From the NCBI GenBank assembly GCA_038207745.1, contig JBBQZL010000140.1, forward strand, positions 1 to 7,517: a stretch of 7,517 nucleotides of DNA, in the 5' to 3' direction. The notes under the pieces are model-generated. The model had not been told where the DNA came from, searched no databases, and worked only from the letters and a program-made list of their open reading frames with translations. The DNA is from JBBQZL01 sp038207745 (lineage in GTDB: Bacteria; Actinomycetota; Thermoleophilia; Solirubrobacterales; 70-9). Positions 1 to 7,517 of the stretch are shown piece after piece; within the stretch, counting starts at the first letter, position 1; every line of letters starts with the position of its first letter. Position numbers and translations under genes: made by a program.

Positions 1-1
1 T

Positions 2-2785
<2,784 letters not shown>

Positions 2786-2789
2786 AGAA

Positions 2790-2810
2790 GGCCCGCCGCC
2801 AGGGCGGGCC
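2790..2810. terminator. GC-rich hairpin between converging ileS and tautomerase gene
   Basis: A perfect 8-bp all-G/C stem (GGCCCGCC at 2790-2797, GGCGGGCC at 2803-2810) with a 5-nt loop fills most of the 34-bp gap between two converging stop codons. Read on the - strand the stem is followed at once by TTCTTC, a modest U-rich tail, so it best resembles an intrinsic terminator for the thioredoxin-tautomerase unit. On the + strand the stem is followed by GGTCCTGAGTT, with no real U tract, so termination of ileS is less certain. Confidence 0.6.
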
Positions 2811-2819
2811 GGTCCTGAG

Positions 2820-3005
2820 TTAGGCCTGGTCCTTGGTCACGCCGCCGACCGCGAAGTCGGTCTTCTTCATATCCTCGATCCGCACCCAGACCGACTCCGG
2901 AGGCGCACCGCCGACCTCTGAGACGGCTTCGGTGATCCGCCGCGCAAGCTCGGCCTTCTGCTGGTCGTCGCGACCCTCGAGCCAATGCACGTGGACGAAT
3001 GGCAT
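2820..3005 (-). CDS. 4-oxalocrotonate tautomerase-like small protein
   Basis: A 61-residue protein of the tautomerase superfamily, whose members use an N-terminal proline (exposed after Met removal) to move protons in enol/keto substrates and usually act as hexamers. It begins MPFVHVHWLEGR, so Pro1 and Arg11 (mature numbering) match 4-oxalocrotonate tautomerase, and Phe50 in KKTDFAVGG also aligns. Arg39 of the canonical enzyme is replaced by Trp39 (SVWVRIEDM), with an arginine at 41, so the natural substrate is probably not 4-oxalocrotonate. The length is typical of the family. The ATG shares its A with the TGA of the thioredoxin gene upstream (TGATG), which implies translational coupling; a GGAG lies about 14 nt upstream, too far to be a strong ribosome site. 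No aromatic-degradation gene is nearby. Family is secure; substrate is unknown. Confidence 0.9.
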   Translation of the reverse strand: MPFVHVHWLEGRDDQQKAELARRITEAVSEVGGAPPESVWVRIEDMKKTDFAVGGVTKDQA

Positions 3006-3331
3006 CAGGCCAGCGCCGGCTCCAGTTCGGAGACGAGACGACGCTTCGGCATCGCACCGATGATCTTCTTGGCGATCGCACCGTCCTTGAAGAGGATCAT
3101 CGTCGGGATCGAGAGGACCTCGTACTCGGCGGCCGTCTGCTGATTCTCGTCGACGTTGAGGCTGACGATGTTGAGGTCGTCGCGCTCGGCATCCATCTCT
3201 TCGAGGATCGGATGGACCACTCGGCAGGGTCCGCACCAAGGTGCCCAGAAGTCAACGAGCACGGGTCCCTCCGCGTCGATCACGTCAGATTTGAAAGTTG
3301 CGTCTGTAACGTCGGGAAGCTTGCCAGACAA
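3005..3331 (-). CDS. trxA: Thioredoxin
   Basis: Cytoplasmic dithiol-disulfide reductase with a single thioredoxin fold, 108 residues as called here, the classic family length. FWAPWCGPC places the redox cysteines at 33 and 36, and SIPTM supplies the cis-proline at 76. The helix after the active site and the closing FKDG strand-turn are present, with no signal peptide or membrane segment. The start is taken as TTG at 3331 because AGGAG (3346-3342) lies 10 nt upstream and the protein then begins just before the first strand (LPDVTDATF). The frame stays open to another TTG at 3412, but that TTG lies inside a likely -35 box and would add 27 residues with no thioredoxin similarity. It is followed, with a 1-nt overlap, by the tautomerase gene. 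The reductase that recycles it is not in the window. The symbol is used in the generic sense. Confidence 0.95.
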   Translation of the reverse strand: MSGKLPDVTDATFKSDVIDAEGPVLVDFWAPWCGPCRVVHPILEEMDAERDDLNIVSLNVDENQQTAAEYEVLSIPTMILFKDGAIAKKIIGAMPKRRLVSELEPALA

Positions 3332-3341
3332 TGGGATCCGT

Positions 3342-3346
3342 CTCCT
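3342..3346 (-). promoter_or_regulatory. Shine-Dalgarno site that fixes the thioredoxin start
   Basis: On the - strand AGGAG (3346 down to 3342) precedes TTG at 3331 with a 10-nt spacer. It is the only good ribosome site in the leader and is the main reason for choosing the 108-residue thioredoxin over a 135-residue extension. Confidence 0.65.
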
Positions 3347-3372
3347 AGCGATGGTTCGGGGTTTAAAGGGCA

Positions 3373-3388
3373 ATACTTCATAAAGTAT
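3373..3388. promoter_or_regulatory. Palindrome over the thioredoxin -10 region (possible operator)
   Basis: ATACTT (3373-3378) and AAGTAT (3383-3388) form a perfect 6-bp inverted repeat around CATA. It overlaps the -10 hexamer and the predicted transcription start. A dimeric repressor bound here would block the promoter, but the symmetry could also be chance in an A/T-rich patch. No regulator gene is in the window. Confidence 0.3.
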
Positions 3389-3412
3389 AGCGACTCGCCA
3401 AGCGGCGTCCAA
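3384..3412 (-). promoter_or_regulatory. Housekeeping-sigma-like promoter of thioredoxin-tautomerase
   Basis: On the - strand TTGGAC (3412-3407) and TATACT (3389-3384) are separated by exactly 17 nt, which fits the sigma-70/SigA promoter plan. Transcription would begin near 3377, leaving a leader of about 45 nt before the TTG start at 3331. The patch is clearly more A/T-rich than its surroundings. It allows trx-tautomerase to be transcribed independently of the glycosyltransferase gene upstream. Confidence 0.6.
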
Positions 3413-3438
3413 ATGGCGAAGTTCGGCTCACCCTAACG

Positions 3439-3459
3439 CCTCGTGCAGCGATCACGAGG
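3439..3459 (-). terminator. Inverted repeat at the glycosyltransferase stop codon
   Basis: CCTCGTG (3439-3445) and CACGAGG (3453-3459) form a perfect 7-bp stem with a 7-nt loop that overlaps the TGA at 3454-3452. No U tract follows on the - strand, so it would be a weak or factor-assisted terminator at best. It may only partly separate the glycosyltransferase from the downstream thioredoxin promoter. Confidence 0.3.
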
Positions 3460-4216
3460 GGGCGCGAGGGAAGCCCGCCCGGCGGGCCTCGATCCGCATC
3501 GCCGGAACCCGCCAGATCGCCTCGGCGAAGATCGCCCTCGACATCTTCGATGACCCGACCCTGCGATCGTTGAAGCGGATCGGGATCTCCACCACCCGAA
3601 GGCCGGCCCGGACGGCCCGGTAGTTGGTCTCGATCTGGAATGCGTAGCCCTTCGAGTCGATCGTCTCGAGATCGATCATCTCGAGTGTTCCGCGGCGAAG
3701 GCACTTGAAGCCGCCGGTCAGGTCGTGGATGTCGACGCCGAGAATCGCCCTCGCGTAGATACTGCCGCCCCTGCTGATCGCGCGTCTCAGCGGTCCCCAC
3801 TCGGCGACACCGCCTCCGGGTACGTATCGCGAGCCGATCACCAGATCGGCATCCCTCGCGGCATCGAGCAGACGCGGCAGGTCGGCGGGGTCGTGGGAGA
3901 AGTCGCAGTCCATCTCGATCACGAACTCGGCACCGCCGCCCAGGGCCTCGCAGAACCCGGCGATGTAGGCGGGGCCGAGTCCCTCCTTGACCTCTCGATG
4001 AAGGACTCTGACCCGTGGGTCGTCATTCGCGATCCGGTCGGCGATCTTGCCGGTGCCATCCGGGGAGTTGTCATCGACGATCAGGATTGTGTGTTCCGCC
4101 GGTAGGTGAGTCCCGGCCGCCGCGACGAGCGCCTCGATGTTCTCGGCCTCGTTGTAGGTCGGGACGATCAGCCAGACGTCGCCCTCGGAACCCCTTGCCG
4201 GAGAACTCGCATCCAT
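3452..4216 (-). CDS. Polyprenol-phosphate mannosyltransferase-like GT2 glycosyltransferase
   Basis: A 254-residue GT-A fold enzyme of family GT2, close in layout to dolichol-phosphate mannose synthase (Dpm1) and the catalytic domain of actinobacterial Ppm1. These move mannose from GDP-mannose to a polyprenyl phosphate at the inner membrane face, making the lipid donor for lipoglycan and protein mannosylation. In order: IVPTYNEAENI (17-27), DDNSPDGT (48-55), the metal-binding D-x-D as MDCDFSHDP (Asp103, Asp105), GSRYVPGG (128-135), TGGFKCLRR (167-175), KGYAFQIE (189-196) and FNDRRVGSSKMS (215-226). There is no membrane segment, so it is the soluble type, without the GtrA-like tail or the Lnt domain that some relatives carry. 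It is the first - strand gene after a 69-bp divergent spacer shared with polX. The start has no clear ribosome site; TAGCAT lies 6 nt upstream. The donor and lipid specificity are family-level inference. Confidence 0.88.
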   Translation of the reverse strand: MDASSPARGSEGDVWLIVPTYNEAENIEALVAAAGTHLPAEHTILIVDDNSPDGTGKIADRIANDDPRVRVLHREVKEGLGPAYIAGFCEALGGGAEFVIEMDCDFSHDPADLPRLLDAARDADLVIGSRYVPGGGVAEWGPLRRAISRGGSIYARAILGVDIHDLTGGFKCLRRGTLEMIDLETIDSKGYAFQIETNYRAVRAGLRVVEIPIRFNDRRVGSSKMSRAIFAEAIWRVPAMRIEARRAGFPRAPS

Positions 4217-4222
4217 CAGCCG

Positions 4223-4228
4223 ATGCTA
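4223..4228 (-). promoter_or_regulatory. Candidate -10 hexamer for a leaderless glycosyltransferase mRNA
   Basis: On the - strand TAGCAT ends 6 nt before the ATG at 4216, the spacing expected if transcription starts at or next to the start codon. No purine-rich ribosome site is visible in between and no convincing -35 box is seen, so this is a weak, position-based call. Confidence 0.3.
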
Positions 4229-4273
4229 TTCACCGGCGTGACCCCGCAGTTCGCCGAACCGGGCGCCGGGCAT

Positions 4274-4279
4274 TAACGT
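4274..4279 (+). promoter_or_regulatory. Candidate -10 hexamer for a leaderless polX mRNA
   Basis: TAACGT ends 6 nt before the ATG at 4286, again the spacing of a leaderless transcript. The intervening TGGTGG abuts the start codon and is too close to act as a normal ribosome site. No clear -35 box is visible. Confidence 0.33.
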
Positions 4280-4285
4280 TGGTGG

Positions 4286-6016
4286 ATGACCAACGCCGAG
4301 ATCGCGGCCGCCTTTGAGGAGCTCGGGCTCCTCTACGAGCTCGACGGCGCGGACAGGTACCGGGTGCTTGCCTACGCAAAGGCCGCAAAGGTGATCGGCG
4401 ACAGCCCCGTCTCGGTGGCGGAGATGGCCAGGGAGGGGCGGGTCACCGAGCTTCCCGGCATCGGCAAGACCCTCGAGGAGAAGATCAAGGCGCTGCTTGC
4501 CGACGGCGAGATCCCGGCTGCGGCAAAGCTGAAGGAGTCCTACCCGGAGCAGCTCCTCGAGGTGACCCGCGTGCCCGGACTCGGCGCCAAGACAGTTCGG
4601 CGGCTGCACGAGGAGCTGGGCGTCTCCTCGCTCGACGATCTGCACGAGGTGGCAGAAAAGCATCAGATCCAGACTCTGAAGGGCTTGGGCGCCAAGGTTG
4701 AGGAGAAGGTGCTCACAGAACTCGCGAAGATCGAGGCCGCCGGTGACGCACCGAGCCGGAAGCTGCTCTCGGCGGTCTTGCCGATTGCAGAGCAACTCGC
4801 CTCGGTGCTTCGGGGCCATCCGGCTGCCGAGCGGGTCGAGATCGCGGGCTCGGCAAGGCGCCTGACCGAGACCTGCAAGGACGTCGACCTGATCGCCGCC
4901 TCCGATGACCCGGTCGCCCTCGCCACATTCTTCGCCGGCCACGAGCTGATCGGCGAATCGGGCAAGCCGGGGGAGAATGGGGTCCGGGCGGAGACACATT
5001 CGGGTCTCTGGGTTGATCTGCGGATCGTCGATCCCGAATCCTTCGGCAACCTCCTCCAGCACTTCACCGGCTCGAAGGAGCACAACGTCGAGCTGCGCGA
5101 GGACGCGGTTGCCCAGGGTCTCTCGGTTTCCGAGCATGGGATCAAGGAGACCGGGTCGGGGAGGGTGGCGAAGTACGAGACGGAGGAGAAGGTCTACGAG
5201 CGCCTCGGCTACGAGTACATCGAGCCGGAGCTTCGCGAGGCTCGCGGTGAGCTGGCGGCGGCCAGGGAGGGTCGGCTCCCGAAGTTGATCGAGATGTCGG
5301 ATATCCGTGGTGACCTCCACGTCCACACAACGCTCTCAGATGGCCAGAATACCCTCGAGGAGATGGCAGATGCCGCCCGCGAGCGTGGATACGGGTACCT
5401 TGCGATCACAGACCACTCGCTGACCCATGGCTTCGGGGACAACGTCGAGCCGGAGCGCCTCTGGGAGCGGATCGAGGAGATCCGGGAGTTCAACAGGGGA
5501 TCCGAGGATTTCCACCTGCTCGCCGGCTCCGAGATCAACATCGGTCTCGATGGGACGCTCGACTACGACGACGATCTCGTCGCCGCACTCGACTGGTCAG
5601 TCGCGAGCATTCACACCGCCTTCAGCAACGACGAGGACGAGATGACGGCACGGATACTGGCCGCGGTCGAAAACCCCCTGGTCGACTGCATCGGCCACAT
5701 GACCGGGCGACTGCTCCTCAGGCGTGAGCCCTATCCGCTCGATGTCGAGGCGATCTTCGAGGCCGCGGCCCGCACCGGAACGATGATCGAGATCAACGCC
5801 AACCCGAATCGTCGCGATCTCTCCGAGCAGCATGCACGCCTCGCGGCGGAGGCCGGGGTGATGATCGCAATCAATACCGACGCTCACAATGCCGAGGGCC
5901 TCGACCTGATCAGCTACGGAATCGCCACCGCGCGTCGCGGCTGGCTGACCGCCGGGCAGGTCGCCAACACCCGCGGCTGGGAGGAGTTCTCGAAGCTGCG
6001 CAAGCGGGCGAGGTAG
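4286..6016 (+). CDS. polX: Family X DNA polymerase with PHP domain (PolX)
   Basis: A 576-residue PolX, the usual bacterial length (about 570), implicated in gap-filling and base-excision repair. The N-terminal 8-kDa-like region is followed by helix-hairpin-helix elements at ELPGIGKTLEEKI (55-67) and VPGLGAKTVRRL (96-107). The nucleotidyltransferase core has GSARR (188-192), catalytic Asp199 and Asp201 in KDVD, and Asp244 in LWVDLR, followed by FTGSKEHN (260-267). The C-terminal PHP domain has HVH (345/347), Asp352, His377 (TDHS), Glu416 (GSEIN), His443 (SIHTAF), His471 (GHMTG) and Asp532/His534 (NTDAH). All expected PHP metal ligands are present, so the 3'-5' exonuclease or phosphoesterase activity known for bacterial PolX is probably intact. 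His471 is followed by Met, where Pro is usual. It is a single gene, divergent from the glycosyltransferase and convergent with the membrane protein gene. The ATG is preceded by TAACGT at leaderless spacing. Confidence 0.96.
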   Translation: MTNAEIAAAFEELGLLYELDGADRYRVLAYAKAAKVIGDSPVSVAEMAREGRVTELPGIGKTLEEKIKALLADGEIPAAAKLKESYPEQLLEVTRVPGLGAKTVRRLHEELGVSSLDDLHEVAEKHQIQTLKGLGAKVEEKVLTELAKIEAAGDAPSRKLLSAVLPIAEQLASVLRGHPAAERVEIAGSARRLTETCKDVDLIAASDDPVALATFFAGHELIGESGKPGENGVRAETHSGLWVDLRIVDPESFGNLLQHFTGSKEHNVELREDAVAQGLSVSEHGIKETGSGRVAKYETEEKVYERLGYEYIEPELREARGELAAAREGRLPKLIEMSDIRGDLHVHTTLSDGQNTLEEMADAARERGYGYLAITDHSLTHGFGDNVEPERLWERIEEIREFNRGSEDFHLLAGSEINIGLDGTLDYDDDLVAALDWSVASIHTAFSNDEDEMTARILAAVENPLVDCIGHMTGRLLLRREPYPLDVEAIFEAAARTGTMIEINANPNRRDLSEQHARLAAEAGVMIAINTDAHNAEGLDLISYGIATARRGWLTAGQVANTRGWEEFSKLRKRAR

Positions 6017-6021
6017 TCCGG

Positions 6022-6038
6022 GCGGAAGTCGGCTCCGC
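6022..6038. terminator. Short hairpin between converging polX and membrane-protein genes
   Basis: GCGGA (6022-6026) and TCCGC (6034-6038) form a 5-bp stem with a 7-nt loop inside the 31-bp gap between two converging stop codons. The stem is short and no U tract follows in either direction. The position rather than the sequence suggests a terminator role. Confidence 0.22.
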
Positions 6039-6047
6039 GCGGCCATA

Positions 6048-6587
6048 TCAGCCAGGAGGCGGGGGCGGCGGGTGGCCGGGGGGCATGCGGTCGCGGCCAA
6101 GACCCGGGGTGCGGGTCAGCTCGATCGGCTTCAGCGCCGAGCCGGGGAGCACGAAGAACCGGACGCCGTCGCGCTCTTCGATCGCTTGGACTGCGGGCTC
6201 GCGATATCTCCAGGCAAGAGAGACCAGGAGCGCGTATCCAGATGCTATAGCGGCCACCCCGGGAAGGAAGATCCCGAGCCCGCCCGCGAGCACCGCGGTG
6301 ACCGCGATCGGCCAGAGCCGTTTGAGCGCGATCCGGTTCGGGCTCTCCGACGGAAGGCTGGTTGCGGTCTTCGCCCGGGCAAGCGAGGAGGAGACACTCT
6401 CCCTGACCCTGGACGGGCGCCCGAGCTGGAGCCCGATCATCGCCGCAATCAACCACCAGCCCGCGGCGACGGCAAGTGTCAACGTGTCGTCAGATCGGTT
6501 GGCTGCAAGCACGGTGATCAGCGCCAGAACCGTCGCCTCACCTGCGGTGAGAAGGACCGTGACGCGGAGCAGATCGGTGAAGGGCAT
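6048..6587 (-). CDS. Four-helix membrane protein of unknown function
   Basis: A 179-residue protein I do not recognise as a named family. Hydrophobic stretches at about 6-29, 35-56, 91-110 and 111-127 suggest four membrane helices. A polar, basic loop of roughly 35 residues (57-90) separates the pairs. A soluble tail of about 50 residues contains EERDGVRFFVLPGSALKPIELTRTPG and ends in a proline-rich HPPPPPPG. There is no cleavable signal peptide or catalytic motif. The ATG lies 6 nt after the otsB stop codon; a weak GGTAGG overlaps that stop just upstream, so it is very probably co-transcribed with otsB and perhaps coupled to it. Whether it has any role in trehalose metabolism cannot be read from the sequence. 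It is likely real because the whole frame is coherent: hydrophobic blocks, the tight spacing to otsB, and no better frame across the region. Confidence 0.78.
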   Translation of the reverse strand: MPFTDLLRVTVLLTAGEATVLALITVLAANRSDDTLTLAVAAGWWLIAAMIGLQLGRPSRVRESVSSSLARAKTATSLPSESPNRIALKRLWPIAVTAVLAGGLGIFLPGVAAIASGYALLVSLAWRYREPAVQAIEERDGVRFFVLPGSALKPIELTRTPGLGRDRMPPGHPPPPPPG

Positions 6588-6593
6588 CGGCGC

Positions 6594-7406
6594 CTACCGA
6601 TCCAGACGCCTGAGGATCTCCACCCAGCCCGACTGATCGGGTACGACGAGGTCGGACTCGGCCGGAATCTCCGATGGACCTTCGGTGGAGGAGATCCCGA
6701 CGCAGATGACGGAGTCGAGCATCCCCTCCTCGACCATTTCGCGCATCCTCCGGAACGCGTCGAGGTCGGTGTTGTCATCACCCGCATAGATCGCGGTGCG
6801 AATCGCGGGGTCCTCGAGCAACGCCCCAACGGCCGCGTCCTTGCCGACGCCGGCTGAGGGGCGGATCTCCAGCACCTTGCGGCCCCGGTGGACATGGAGG
6901 CCATGGTCGGTTGCCAGCGCGGCGATCTTATCTGCGAGTTGCCGGGCGGCAGCCTCGTCGGGAACGCCTCGCCAGTGGAGTGCCTGTATCGGCCCCTTGT
7001 CCTCGAGCCGCATCCCGACCCTGGAGATCGAGCCACCGTCGAAGTGATCGATGAAGCTGGCGGCAGCGTGCTCGTGGCCGCGAAGCGCGAGATCGAACTG
7101 AGGCTCGATCTCGCCGGGCCGCAGCATCTCGAGCCCGTGGTTGCCGGAGTAGTGGATGCCCTCGACCCCGACGATTCTCTGGGCCTCGGACGCGCGGCGT
7201 CCCGAGATACAGCCGACAAGCGCGTATCGGTCGCAGAGACTCGCGAGCAGATCACGGGTTCCCTGGGGGACCGTCGTCTGCTCCGGGCGCTCGGTGATCG
7301 GCGCGAGGGTCCCGTCGACGTCAGAGAGGATCGCCGCCCGATCGGGATCTGAGACCAGGGCCTCGAGGGCTGAATCGATCGTCTCGATGTCTGGCATCGC
7401 GCTCAT
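6594..7406 (-). CDS. otsB: Trehalose-6-phosphate phosphatase
   Basis: HAD-superfamily phosphatase of the OtsB type, 270 residues, the normal length. It removes phosphate from trehalose-6-phosphate, the last step of the OtsA-OtsB route to the osmoprotectant trehalose, in the cytoplasm. HAD motif I is SDVDGTLAPI with nucleophile Asp29 and acid/base Asp31; motif II is CISGRR (Ser68); motif III Lys189 lies in GVGKD; motif IV is GDDNTD (209-214). The cap region carries YSGNHGLE (86-93), typical of OtsB. The synthase OtsA is not in the window. The gene is followed after 6 nt by the four-helix membrane protein and is divergent from a TauE/SafE-like gene. The ATG at 7406 is used; a second in-frame ATG at 7397 would drop only three residues. 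No ribosome site is visible, but GATACT lies 7 nt upstream. HAD relatives acting on other sugar phosphates cannot be fully excluded. Confidence 0.93.
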   Translation of the reverse strand: MSAMPDIETIDSALEALVSDPDRAAILSDVDGTLAPITERPEQTTVPQGTRDLLASLCDRYALVGCISGRRASEAQRIVGVEGIHYSGNHGLEMLRPGEIEPQFDLALRGHEHAAASFIDHFDGGSISRVGMRLEDKGPIQALHWRGVPDEAAARQLADKIAALATDHGLHVHRGRKVLEIRPSAGVGKDAAVGALLEDPAIRTAIYAGDDNTDLDAFRRMREMVEEGMLDSVICVGISSTEGPSEIPAESDLVVPDQSGWVEILRRLDR

Positions 7407-7412
7407 TGCATC

Positions 7413-7419
7413 TAGTATC
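7413..7419. promoter_or_regulatory. Overlapping divergent -10-like elements (otsB and TauE/SafE gene)
   Basis: In a 21-bp spacer between divergent start codons, the + strand reads TAGTAT (7413-7418), 9 nt before ATG 7428. The - strand reads GATACT (7419-7414), 7 nt before ATG 7406. The two hexamers share five base pairs, so the pair would form a symmetric bidirectional promoter with very short or no leaders. No convincing -35 boxes are seen on either side. Confidence 0.35.
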
Positions 7420-7427
7420 GCCCCCCG

Positions 7428-7517
7428 ATGCCCTCGACGCGAACACTGAGACTGATGGCGGTCGGAACGCTTGCCGGTGGCTTCAGCGGTCTGTTCGGCG
7501 TCGGAGGCGGCACGGTG
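7428..7517 (+). CDS. TauE/SafE-like membrane permease, N-terminal fragment
   Basis: Thirty codons run in frame to the right edge, so the gene is 3' partial. After a short basic N-terminus (MPSTRTLR) comes a glycine-rich hydrophobic segment ending GGFSGLFGVGGGTV. This is the characteristic first helix of TauE/SafE (DUF81) proteins, which are multi-helix inner-membrane permeases linked to export of sulfite, sulfoacetate and similar anions. The ATG at 7428 is used; an in-frame ATG at 7455 would also leave the helix nearly whole. No ribosome site is visible before either. It is divergent from otsB across 21 bp. Family assignment rests on this one motif, and the substrate cannot be inferred. Confidence 0.7.
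   Translation, partial: MPSTRTLRLMAVGTLAGGFSGLFGVGGGTV

Noticed and set aside
3006..3239. A longer - strand frame upstream of the tautomerase start (139 codons in total).
   Set aside because: The extension reads through the thioredoxin gene in another frame. Catalytic Pro1 requires the start at 3005, which also overlaps the thioredoxin stop in the usual coupled manner.
4226..5326. A 366-codon open frame antisense to the polymerase part of polX.
   Set aside because: It mirrors a PolX frame with all catalytic residues in place. The translation is Leu/Arg/Gly-rich with no domain, a typical GC-driven shadow.
6035..6042. The palindrome CCGCGCGG in the gap after polX.
   Set aside because: An 8-bp G/C palindrome is easily found by chance in DNA of this composition, and its position suggests no function beyond the short hairpin already listed.
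6072..6857. A 261-codon + strand open frame across the membrane-protein gene and the otsB 3' end.
   Set aside because: It spans two genes on the other strand. Its product is charged and low in hydrophobic structure, and it has no start signal or recognisable domain.

Overview
The window reads as ordinary core-genome DNA from a high-GC bacterium. Codon third positions are mostly G or C, and the genes are packed with short spacers. The eukaryote-like (type II) isoleucyl-tRNA synthetase, the soluble dolichol-phosphate-mannose-synthase-like glycosyltransferase, the OtsB phosphatase and the PolX with a PHP domain together suggest an actinobacterium, possibly of the Thermoleophilia/Solirubrobacterales type. 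The lineage is an inference from gene content and protein style, not a database match.

Layout: (1) positions 2-2785, + strand, hold the 3' nine-tenths of ileS. (2) On the - strand, converging on ileS, lie a polyprenol-phosphate-mannose-synthase-like glycosyltransferase (4216-3452), then a thioredoxin (3331-3005) and a 61-residue 4-oxalocrotonate-tautomerase-like protein (3005-2820) whose start overlaps the thioredoxin stop. A GC-rich hairpin lies between the ends of ileS and the tautomerase gene. (3) Divergent from the glycosyltransferase is polX (4286-6016, +), a complete PolX with polymerase and PHP modules. (4) Converging on polX is a - strand pair: otsB-type trehalose-6-phosphate phosphatase (7406-6594), followed 6 nt later by a four-helix membrane protein of unknown function (6587-6048). 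(5) Divergent from otsB, the first 30 codons of a TauE/SafE-like membrane protein run off the right edge (7428-7517, +).

The transcription units are therefore ileS; the glycosyltransferase, perhaps reading into trx-tautomerase; trx-tautomerase from its own promoter; polX; otsB plus the membrane protein; and the TauE/SafE-like gene. The functions (translation, redox, cell-envelope mannosylation, DNA repair, trehalose synthesis, anion export) are not obviously linked, and I see no evidence of a new multi-gene system, mobile element, CRISPR array, tRNA or rRNA. No stretch without a gene exceeds about 120 bases. The more interesting details are regulatory. The thioredoxin start should be a TTG with a good Shine-Dalgarno sequence downstream of a recognisable promoter that contains a palindrome. 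Three genes have a -10-like hexamer 6-7 nt before the start codon, suggesting leaderless mRNAs. The otsB/TauE spacer is only 21 bp and has overlapping -10-like elements. The ileS 3' end can form two mutually exclusive hairpins. The tautomerase lacks the Arg39 of canonical 4-oxalocrotonate tautomerase.
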